The notes below the pieces were generated by a model. It was not told where the DNA came from. It ran no database searches and was given only the letters and a program-made list of their open reading frames with translations. 10,970 nt of DNA, taken from the NCBI GenBank assembly GCA_031290715.1, contig JAITNA010000147.1, forward strand, positions 1-10,970. Reading direction: 5' to 3'. This DNA is from Eubacteriales Family XIII. Incertae Sedis bacterium (lineage in GTDB: Bacteria > Bacillota > Clostridia > Peptostreptococcales > Anaerovoracaceae). Below, in pieces: positions 1 to 5,364 of the stretch. Each line of letters starts with the position of its first letter. Position 1 is the stretch's first letter. Made by a program: the position numbers and the translations under genes.

Positions 1-572
1 GGATCGAAGATCGCCTTTGCCTTCTTCTGCGGCGCAAGGCGCTCCAGACTCACCTCGGACGGCATCTCGATGTTGACGCTGAGCCGGTCGGATACAAGGC
101 CCAGCTGCGTGAGAATCTCGGCCGAAACCCCCGGAATGACTTTTGCGTGAATATAGCCCGCAAAGCCGTAGACCTCGCGCAAGAGCCAAAGGCATTCGTA
201 CATACGTTCAAAGGTATGATCCGGGGAAACAAAGACCGCGGAGCTCAAAAACAACCCCTCGACATAGTTGCGGCGATAAAACTCGATCGTCAAATCCGCG
301 AGTTCCTTCGGCTCAAAGGTACAGCGCTTCACCTCGGCCGTCCGGCGGTTGATACAATACTTGCAATCGTACACGCAGTCGTTGGACAACAGCACCTTCA
401 AAAGGCTGATACACCTTCCGTCCGCCGTCCATGAATGGCAAATGCCCGCGCAAGCCGCGTTGCCGAGCCGCCCGATGTTCGTCCGATCTGCGCCGCTGCT
501 CGAACAACTGACATCGTACTTCGCGCCCTCACCCAACACCGTGAGTTTTTCAAATACACCGCTTTCCATCAT
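1..572 (-). CDS. Radical SAM protein, putative DNA modification/repair family (3' end cut by window)
   Basis: The 190 visible codons are the N-terminal part of a radical SAM protein. Residues C66, C70 and C73 form the CX3CX2C motif (CVYDCKYC) that holds the 4Fe-4S cluster and binds S-adenosylmethionine. The surrounding text (AKYDVSCSSSG near residue 17, GICHSWTADGRCISLLK near 43, EGLFLSSAVF near 106) matches my memory of the family annotated 'putative DNA modification/repair radical SAM protein' (TIGR03916 type), usually about 400 residues. Members are often encoded next to a uracil-DNA-glycosylase-like partner, which would lie left of the window. The substrate is unknown and the repair role rests on gene context. 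A GGAGGG ribosome site precedes two adjacent ATG codons at 572 and 569 (spacing 5 or 8 bases), and either could be the start. The gene has its own promoter at 638-666. Confidence 0.87.
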   Translation of the reverse strand, partial: MMESGVFEKLTVLGEGAKYDVSCSSSGADRTNIGRLGNAACAGICHSWTADGRCISLLKVLLSNDCVYDCKYCINRRTAEVKRCTFEPKELADLTIEFYRRNYVEGLFLSSAVFVSPDHTFERMYECLWLLREVYGFAGYIHAKVIPGVSAEILTQLGLVSDRLSVNIEMPSEVSLERLAPQKKAKAIFD

Positions 573-637
573 CAAAGCCCTCCCGCATCACACAAGCGCA
601 TCGAATCAAACGTGAACCTTTGTTCCATTATTCAATT

Positions 638-666
638 ATTATATAATAATAAAAACATATGTTCAA
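638..666 (-). promoter_or_regulatory. Promoter of the radical SAM gene
   Basis: Read on the minus strand, TTGAAC (661-666) and a perfect TATAAT (638-643) are separated by 17 bases. The -10 box lies inside a perfect 16-base AT palindrome at 635-650. The predicted transcript would begin about 60 bases before the start codon of the radical SAM gene. The tRNA terminator lies just upstream, so this gene is probably transcribed separately from the tRNAs. Confidence 0.7.
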
Positions 667-733
667 CACTATTTTTTGCTGTGCAATGGGGAACGTATCA
701 CATTTCGGAAAAGTGCCGCGGGATCACAACGGC

Positions 734-780
734 AAAAAAACAAAATAGCCATTCCCGGAATTGTTGGAAAACAGCTATTT
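734..780 (-). terminator. Factor-independent terminator after the tRNA pair
   Basis: On the minus strand a 7-base stem (AAATAGC at 780-774, GCTATTT at 749-743) closes a 24-base loop and is followed by TGTTTTTTTG, a run of T. It begins about 15 bases after the CCA end of tRNA-Cys, where a tRNA operon terminator is expected. The stem is AT-rich, so efficiency may be moderate. Confidence 0.6.
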
Positions 781-794
781 CAAGGATTTCTCGA

Positions 795-868
795 TGGAGG
801 CGACACCCGGACTTGAACCGGGGATGAAGGTTTTGCAGACCTCTGCCTTACCGCTTGGCTATGTCGCC
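795..868 (-). tRNA. tRNA-Cys (anticodon GCA)
   Basis: A complete 74-base cloverleaf can be drawn on the minus strand. The acceptor stem GGCGACA pairs with TGTCGCC, followed by discriminator T (typical of cysteine tRNAs) and an encoded CCA. The anticodon stem GAGGT/ACCTT encloses the loop CTGCAAA, giving anticodon GCA. The T arm is CCCGG-TTCAAGT-CCGGG. It lies 68 bases after tRNA-Gln on the same strand and is probably cut from a shared precursor. Confidence 0.96.
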
Positions 869-936
869 CCAAACTGGGTTGCTTCGCGAAATCGCTTTTG
901 CCGGTCAAAGCCTTCCGTGCATTCCATGCATACGGT

Positions 937-1011
937 TGGCTAGGGCGGCAGGATTCGAACCTGCGAATAACGGAATCAGAATCCGGTGCCTTACCACTTG
1001 GCGACGCCCCA
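937..1011 (-). tRNA. tRNA-Gln (anticodon CUG)
   Basis: A complete 75-base cloverleaf lies on the minus strand. The acceptor TGGGGCG pairs with CGCCCTA (one G-T pair), the discriminator is G and CCA is encoded. The anticodon loop TTCTGAT gives CUG, which reads the glutamine codon CAG. The T arm is GCAGG-TTCGAAT-CCTGC. The overall text closely resembles E. coli tRNA-Gln(CUG). The outermost anticodon-stem pair (27-43) is a C-U mismatch. A CAG-specific isoacceptor fits a GC-rich genome; an essential UUG isoacceptor must be elsewhere. Confidence 0.95.
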
Positions 1012-1131
1012 TCATTCGTAGAAACGCCCGAAAAAGCCGCATATCTGCTGTTGAAACCTCATGCCTTCCCGAGTACTCTCCGGCGGTCGTCCAACATCTG
1101 TGCCGGAACGCCCGCATTTCGCGCAGAAATC

Positions 1132-1160
1132 ATTATACAATACCCAAAGGACAATGTACA
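1132..1160 (-). promoter_or_regulatory. Promoter of the tRNA-Gln/tRNA-Cys unit
   Basis: On the minus strand TGTACA (1160-1155) and a perfect TATAAT (1137-1132) are 17 bases apart. Transcription would start near 1125, leaving a leader of about 115 bases before tRNA-Gln that RNase P would remove. In that leader I see only a short possible stem (1080-1084 with 1102-1106) and no T-box or convincing small gene. Confidence 0.6.
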
Positions 1161-1185
1161 GAACAAAAAAATACCTTAATATTTT

Positions 1186-1214
1186 AATATTTGAATATTT
1201 GAATTAATATTTGA
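1186..1214. repeat. Three AATATTTGA units at the 3' end of the ART-like gene
   Basis: The nonamer AATATTTGA occurs at 1186-1194, 1194-1202 and 1206-1214, overlapping the stop codon of the ART-like gene. A fourth copy is at 2143-2151, at the 3' end of the next gene upstream. On the minus strand this AT-rich stretch is followed by seven T residues at 1164-1170, so it could also act as a weak terminator, though no GC-rich stem is present. Confidence 0.4.
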
Positions 1215-1797
1215 TCGGCCTGCCCTCGTCGTCTAAGGGCGCAAAATATCCTTTGATGCATTTGGCGCTTCTGATACAGAGCTGAACGTGGGTCTTGCCG
1301 CGAAAGCCCGCGCCGGGATAAATGGGTTTGCCCTCGGTGAAGATTCCGCGCACGCTGTCAAACGGCTCCTTGCCCAATACATCGTTCAGGATATGAACCT
1401 GATTGATTACGGCGCAATCGAGATCACGAATAAGCCAATCATCATTGTCTTTGATATTTTTGTTTTGCGGCATTGACAGATGGTTGCTCTGAACCTCTGC
1501 TTTCAACGAAATGTAGCCGTTACGTACAATCGCCGCATTTTCATAGTCAGTAAGGTTCAGGCAATGGCCAAGATCAAGCACAGCCCCGATCACCGCCGCG
1601 TCGTTTTCGTATCGGTTCCCCGCCCAATCGAGCGCACGGGCATAGCTGTTCTCCCAAAAGTAAATACCGCTTCCGAGCCAATCATACGCGTTGTTACTCG
1701 GAAGAAGCGGCCGGGATTTTTTAGTCACCTTGCGGTAAGTTTCTTTGTCGCAACCGTGAAAGCCGAAAATCAGATCGGGATAATCTGCGTACATCAT
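1204..1797 (-). CDS. ADP-ribosyltransferase-fold protein, probable toxin of a two-gene module
   Basis: This 197-residue soluble protein has motifs of the PARP/DUF3990-like ADP-ribosyltransferase fold. An early strand ends in FHG (H14), and G42-E49 reads GSGIYFWE with Y46 in the position of the PARP 'GIYF' tyrosine; these two residues normally grip NAD. The third catalytic residue of PARPs is a glutamate. Here the best candidate strand is near THVQLCIR (169-176), with Q172, and E155 lies in the preceding loop, so the exact chemistry is uncertain. There is no signal peptide or membrane segment. It begins two ATG codons (1797, 1794) three bases after the stop of a 65-residue gene, so the two are one operon. 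Base composition is lower in GC than in the metG region, suggesting acquisition. By analogy it may modify a nucleic acid or protein using NAD. The fold call is fairly firm; the toxin role is inferred from gene layout. Confidence 0.68.
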   Translation of the reverse strand: MMYADYPDLIFGFHGCDKETYRKVTKKSRPLLPSNNAYDWLGSGIYFWENSYARALDWAGNRYENDAAVIGAVLDLGHCLNLTDYENAAIVRNGYISLKAEVQSNHLSMPQNKNIKDNDDWLIRDLDCAVINQVHILNDVLGKEPFDSVRGIFTEGKPIYPGAGFRGKTHVQLCIRSAKCIKGYFAPLDDEGRPIKY

Positions 1798-1800
1798 CCG

Positions 1801-1998
1801 CTATTTCGCCTTTCCGCTTTCCTTTGCCTTGTAGTAGTCGCGTGAATAAGCGTAATGATCTGTAAACTCTCCATTCTCGTCAATCAATCCGGAACGGATA
1901 AGATGTTCTTTAGCGATTGCTTCACGCTCTGCCTTTGGCTTTTTTTTGAAAGCTCTCGTATAGGTTTCCATTTCAAGTGCGAGTTCATGTGCCGTCAT
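1801..1998 (-). CDS. Small charged protein, probable antitoxin/partner of the ART-like gene
   Basis: This 65-residue protein is rich in Lys, Glu and Ala, probably mostly helical, with the core EREAIAKEHLIRSGLIDENG near residues 27-46. I cannot name a family. The start is decided by the ribosome site: AAAGGAGG lies 8 bases before the ATG at 1998, and those same bases would be codons of a longer TTG-started reading, which is therefore rejected. The stop codon lies three bases before the ATG of the ART-like gene, and the pair shares an extended -10 promoter. A small protein encoded immediately ahead of a potential enzyme toxin is the usual antitoxin position, but no DNA-binding motif is obvious, so it would more likely act by binding the enzyme. 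It could equally be an accessory factor. Confidence 0.65.
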   Translation of the reverse strand: MTAHELALEMETYTRAFKKKPKAEREAIAKEHLIRSGLIDENGEFTDHYAYSRDYYKAKESGKAK

Positions 1999-2034
1999 GT
2001 CTGTCGCCTCCTTTCGGTTCAAGCTCTTCTAACC

Positions 2035-2043
2035 AGTATAGCA
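2035..2043 (-). promoter_or_regulatory. Extended -10 promoter of the ART/partner operon
   Basis: On the minus strand TGCTATACT combines an extended TGn element with a TATACT -10 box. No good -35 box lies 16-18 bases upstream, which is typical of extended -10 promoters. The ribosome site of the 65-residue gene begins about 20 bases downstream. Confidence 0.5.
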
Positions 2044-2089
2044 GGAAAAGCGCGCGATTCATATCATTACCTGCGAAGCAGCACCCGGC

Positions 2090-2120
2090 CGCGGCATCGA
2101 ACACGAGGGTTGATGCCGCG
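2090..2120. repeat. Perfect 9-base inverted repeat between the zinc-ribbon gene and the ART operon
   Basis: CGCGGCATC (2090-2098) and GATGCCGCG (2112-2120) are exact reverse complements around a 13-base loop. The hairpin lies 15 bases after the zinc-ribbon gene on the minus strand and before the ART operon promoter, so it may end or protect that transcript. Neither strand has a T run after it, so it is not a standard terminator. A small CTGC-GAA-GCAG stem at 2071-2081 sits next to it. Confidence 0.6.
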
Positions 2121-2135
2121 ATCAGGCGAAAATTA

Positions 2136-2846
2136 TTACTTCAATATTTGAAACTTCCCGAGCACAGGGAGCGGTTTTTGTACATTGCCGTTGGCGTTGA
2201 TAATGCCCATGACGGCAAGGATGACGACAAAGACCCAGAGCGCAATCCGCAGAATAGTCATGATCGCCCCAATCGCGAGGTAAACCGTCCATGGCGATAC
2301 CGCAAAAAGTATAGCGCTGAGAATCGTCAAAACCACAGAACCCCCAATCCCGACAATGCACAGCGTCAGCCCCTGATTGGCGTGATATCTGGAATATCTT
2401 GATTCCTTCGGCGCGGCGAAGATCGTGACCAACACAAGAAGGCTGATATACGCGAGGATTCCGTACACCTTGTTCGCCCGCCAATCCGCGACCGGGTCAT
2501 TGTAATTCACATAGACCTGCTGCGGGGGCGGCGTCTGGCCATACCCGGGCTGCGGGCCCGGTTGTTGGTAGCCCGGTTGTTGCTGATAGCCTTGCTGACC
2601 GCCGTACGGCTGCTGCTGATAGCCTTGCTGACCGCCGGCCGGCTGTTGCTGATATCCCGGCTGAGCGCCCGGTTGTTGTTGATAGCCCGGCTGACCGCCG
2701 GCCGGCTGTTGCTGATAGCCTTGCGGCTCACCCGGCTGACCGCCCTCCGGCTGCGCGCCCTGCGGCGGCGTAACGGCTGTGCCGCAGGCCGAGCAAAAGA
2801 CCACCGAATCCTGCAGCTGCGCGCCGCATTTTGAACAATAAATCAT
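2136..2846 (-). CDS. Zinc-ribbon membrane protein with GYQQQP repeat linker and DUF4870-like domain
   Basis: This 236-residue protein has three parts. Residues 1-22 are a zinc ribbon with C4, C7, C18 and C21 in two CxxCG knuckles. Residues 23-120 are a Gln/Gly/Pro/Tyr-rich linker with five GYQQQP units starting at 43, 54, 64, 75 and 86. From about 121 there is a membrane domain with hydrophobic stretches near 127-145, 160-183 and 188-216; the text KESRYSRYHANQGL and the C-terminal INANGNVQKPLPVLG resemble DUF4870-type proteins. The biochemical function is unknown. The start is set by AAAGGAG, with GGAG six bases before the ATG at 2846; upstream in-frame codons are not used. It lies after tilS on the same strand with a 125-base gap containing a weak promoter, so it is probably its own unit with possible readthrough from tilS. 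There is no signal peptide, so the ribbon is presumably cytoplasmic. Confidence 0.85.
   Translation of the reverse strand: MIYCSKCGAQLQDSVVFCSACGTAVTPPQGAQPEGGQPGEPQGYQQQPAGGQPGYQQQPGAQPGYQQQPAGGQQGYQQQPYGGQQGYQQQPGYQQPGPQPGYGQTPPPQQVYVNYNDPVADWRANKVYGILAYISLLVLVTIFAAPKESRYSRYHANQGLTLCIVGIGGSVVLTILSAILFAVSPWTVYLAIGAIMTILRIALWVFVVILAVMGIINANGNVQKPLPVLGKFQILK
2571..2724. repeat. Tandem repeat of about 33 bases within the zinc-ribbon gene
   Basis: Five near-identical units encode GYQQQP plus a five-residue spacer (A/Y-G-G-Q-Q/P or G-A-Q-P), with spacings of 33, 30, 33 and 33 bases. Length differences between units and near-perfect sequence identity suggest recent slippage or recombination. It is coding, not a CRISPR array: there are no unique spacers and the reading frame is kept. 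Confidence 0.85.
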
Positions 2847-2895
2847 CTCCAACTCCTTTCGATAACAAAATAGCAAAATAGCATTTATCAGCCCT

Positions 2896-2924
2896 TTTAC
2901 AGACCTCATGGAATATATTAACAA
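2896..2924 (-). promoter_or_regulatory. Possible promoter of the zinc-ribbon gene
   Basis: On the minus strand TTGTTA (2924-2919) and TGTAAA (2901-2896) are 17 bases apart; each matches four of six consensus positions. The AT-rich gap (2847-2971) holds no better candidate that I can see. No clear tilS terminator is visible in 2925-2971. Confidence 0.35.
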
Positions 2925-2971
2925 ATAATGGATAACATTTCAACCGAAATTCAAAAAATAGTCAAAATTTA

Positions 2972-4537
2972 TTATTTATTATTAGGGGTCAATCGAACCG
3001 AAAGAACACGCTTCGTCGCGTCGGCGGCCGCGTATCGCTCGGATTTGCGCAAACCCGGTATCCACAGAATTTCCGCGGAGTCCGCTATCAGCGGAAGGCG
3101 GCCGCGCACATTTCGCGGCGTTTTGGCGTCTGTGAAAAGGTCTTGCAGCTTCTTGCCGCCGTCCATCCCGCGGAGCCGGATTCGGTCGCCGTCGCGCCGC
3201 GTGCGAATCACAAGCGACTCCTCCGAAGCCGCCAGACTGTCGCAGTCAAGAAGCAATACCGTATCATCCTCGCGCCCGCCCGCGATCAAATCGGACAAAT
3301 CGGCCGGCCCGCTCTCAATCTTGAATACAAACGAAAAGCCCCCGAATTCGACCGTCCGCGCCTTGTGTTCCCGGAGTTCCGCGATCCGGACGGCGACATC
3401 GGGCACATTCTCCGGCGCATTCTCCGGCACACGCGCCGAACACAAGGGCGGGGAAAAAACAACGCGTTCATAGGAAAGACTCAAGGTATATCCGTGCGGA
3501 AAACTGATCGACTTGCCCGTTTCGCCCGCCGCGATGAGCGCGTGCGCCGCCGCAAAATGCACCGACTCAATATCGCTCACAAGGCCGAGCTTCGCAAAAA
3601 CTTTGGTGATCAGCCGACGGCGAATCGCGGGGTGCGCCCCGGCCAGCAAATCAAGCGGCAGACTGAAATCGGGACACAAAGGGGACGTTCTTTTTTGTGT
3701 TCCGAGCCGCTCGCCGAGCGTTTCCGCACAGATCAGGTCAAAGTATTCCTTGTCCTCCGCGGCATGCTTCGCGAGCCGTGCAAGGCTTGCCCGAATGGGC
3801 GCGCCGGTCTTTTCTTCCAGATAGGGCATGACCTCAAGCCGAATGCGGTTGCGCGCATACAGCGGCTTTAGATTGCTCTTGTCCGTCCGCGCGGCAATCC
3901 CGCGGGCGTCAAGCCATGCTTCGATCTCGCCGCGCGGCACATCAAGCAAAGGCCGCACGATCGCATAGCCCGCCGCGCTTTTTCTGCGGCGGGGAATGCC
4001 CGCGACCCCGTCCGGCCCCGTGCCGCGCAGCAAGCGCAGGAAAACGGTTTCGGCCTGATCGTCGCGGTTGTGCGCGAGCGCGATCACCGGCCGTGTGCCA
4101 TTTTCCACGCGTTCGCGATCCCCGTATTCGTTACTCCCGTCACTCCCGTTACGCTCGTTTCGCCCGCCCTCGTATTTCTCGCAGATTTCGTCAAAAAAAG
4201 CGTAACGCACGGCGCGGCCCGCCTCCTCGACACTCAGGCTCTCCTCCCGCGCGAGCGCCGCCGCGTCAATACGCAGAAGTTCGAGCGGGATATCCAAATC
4301 CCGGCAAAGCGCCGCCGCAAACCGCTCATCCGCTTCGGAATCCCCGCCGCGCAACCCGTGATTGATGTGGGCGCAGACGATATGAAGCCGCAGCGTATCC
4401 CGCAGCTCCGCGAGCAGGTACAGCAGACAGACGCTGTCCGGCCCGCCCGACAAACCGAGTACCACCGTCGCGCCTTCCGGGAGCAGACCGGACGCCGCGA
4501 CCGTTTCGGGAAGCGCGCCGACAGGATTTTTATTCAT
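2972..4537 (-). CDS. tilS: tRNA(Ile)-lysidine synthetase TilS
   Basis: This enzyme attaches lysine to the wobble cytidine of the CAU-anticodon isoleucine tRNA, using ATP, so that it reads AUA. Its 521 residues show the PP-loop ATPase motif SGGPDS (30-35), HINHGLRG (57-64) and AHNRDDQAET (155-164), followed by the substrate-binding region and the TilS C-terminal domain (GDRIRLRG, KLQDLFTDAKTPR). Residues about 124-149 form a Gly/Asn/Asp/Glu-rich insertion before AHNRDDQAET, encoded partly by 9-base tandem repeats. The ATG at 4537 overlaps the tatD stop codon (ATGA), so translation is coupled; the gene is last in metG-tatD-tilS. The protein is cytoplasmic and expected to be essential. TilS is somewhat longer than many bacterial homologues, partly because of the insertion. 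Confidence 0.96.
   Translation of the reverse strand: MNKNPVGALPETVAASGLLPEGATVVLGLSGGPDSVCLLYLLAELRDTLRLHIVCAHINHGLRGGDSEADERFAAALCRDLDIPLELLRIDAAALAREESLSVEEAGRAVRYAFFDEICEKYEGGRNERNGSDGSNEYGDRERVENGTRPVIALAHNRDDQAETVFLRLLRGTGPDGVAGIPRRRKSAAGYAIVRPLLDVPRGEIEAWLDARGIAARTDKSNLKPLYARNRIRLEVMPYLEEKTGAPIRASLARLAKHAAEDKEYFDLICAETLGERLGTQKRTSPLCPDFSLPLDLLAGAHPAIRRRLITKVFAKLGLVSDIESVHFAAAHALIAAGETGKSISFPHGYTLSLSYERVVFSPPLCSARVPENAPENVPDVAVRIAELREHKARTVEFGGFSFVFKIESGPADLSDLIAGGREDDTVLLLDCDSLAASEESLVIRTRRDGDRIRLRGMDGGKKLQDLFTDAKTPRNVRGRLPLIADSAEILWIPGLRKSERYAAADATKRVLSVRLTPNNK
4133..4159. repeat. Three imperfect 9-base tandem repeats inside tilS
   Basis: ACTCCCGTC, ACTCCCGTT and ACGCTCGTT follow each other without a gap. 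The period is a multiple of three, so the reading frame is kept; the array encodes part of the low-complexity insertion around residues 127-135 of TilS. Confidence 0.6.
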
Positions 4538-5364
4538 TGGATATTCAAAAACCGCTTCGCGTTTGCCATCGTGGCGGCGGCGATTTCTTCATAAGAAAGC
4601 CCCCTGACCTCCGCGATCTTCCGCGCCACATACGCCACATTCGTCGAGTCGTTTTTCGTGCCGCGCTTCGGCTCGGGCGTGAGGTAAGGCGCGTCCGTTT
4701 CAATGAGAAGGTGGCTCAGCGGCGCCGCGGCCGCCACCCCCACGGTTTTCTTGTTGTTTTTATAGGTAACGGGACCCGCGATCGAGATCGTCGCGCCGAG
4801 CGCAATATATTCCGCAGCCTGTTCCGCGCTGCCGGAAAAACAATGCAGCAAAATCCGCGCGTCCAAAATCCCCGTTTCCGGGTTCGGCGCGAACCGCCGC
4901 TTGCGTTCATCCGAGAACGCGCCTTCCGTTTTCAAAATTTCAATGGTGTCGCCGCCGCTGTCCCGGTCATGGATCGTGATCGGAAGCCCGAGTTCAAGCC
5001 CGAGCGCAAGCTGCCGCTTGAAAGCGTCCCGCTGCTCGCCCCGCGGAGAGAGATCGCGGTAATAGTCTAAGCCGATCTCTCCGATGGCTAAAACCTTCGG
5101 CTCCCGCGCAAGCCGTCGCAGCGCGTCGATATCCTCCGCGCCGACGCCGCCCGCGTCATGCGGATGAATCCCCACCGCCGCGTAACACCAGTCCCGCGAA
5201 GCGGCGTCCGCAACCGCCTGCCGCGAACTCGCCAAATCAAAGCCGACATCCAAAACAAAGCCCACCTCCGAGCCCTCGATCAAATCCATCAGCCCGGTCC
5301 GCTCCGAGTCCGTATAGCCCTCATAATTAATATGCGCATGCGAATCAAAAAGTATTTTCTTCAT
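4534..5364 (-). CDS. tatD: TatD-family metal-dependent hydrolase/DNase
   Basis: The 276-residue protein has the TIM-barrel metal-site pattern of TatD nucleases: HxH at H9 and H11 (FDSHAHI), E96 in IGEIGLDYYRD, H132 in PITIHDRD, H174 in LLHCFSGS and D224 in IETDAPYL. Family members act as metal-dependent 3'-5' exonucleases or deoxyribonucleases on damaged or free DNA/RNA; the cellular substrate cannot be told from sequence. A stretch near 147-168 looks longer than usual. The ATG at 5364 overlaps the metG stop (ATGA), and the stop overlaps the tilS start; a longer reading into metG is rejected because the core begins exactly here with MKKILFDSHAH. The metG-tatD neighbourhood is the same as metS-yabD in Bacillus, so 'yabD-like' is an equally good label. 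Confidence 0.93.
   Translation of the reverse strand: MKKILFDSHAHINYEGYTDSERTGLMDLIEGSEVGFVLDVGFDLASSRQAVADAASRDWCYAAVGIHPHDAGGVGAEDIDALRRLAREPKVLAIGEIGLDYYRDLSPRGEQRDAFKRQLALGLELGLPITIHDRDSGGDTIEILKTEGAFSDERKRRFAPNPETGILDARILLHCFSGSAEQAAEYIALGATISIAGPVTYKNNKKTVGVAAAAPLSHLLIETDAPYLTPEPKRGTKNDSTNVAYVARKIAEVRGLSYEEIAAATMANAKRFLNIQ

Noticed and set aside
795..1011. Integration site (att) at the tRNA genes
   Set aside because: I see no repeated copy of either tRNA 3' end within the window and no integrase gene.
1801..2022. Longer version of the 65-residue gene starting at a TTG codon
   Set aside because: The extra codons are the AAAGGAGG ribosome site of the internal ATG at 1998.
2571..2724. 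CRISPR-like regular repeats
   Set aside because: Units are contiguous, in frame and encode GYQQQP; there are no unique spacers and no cas genes.
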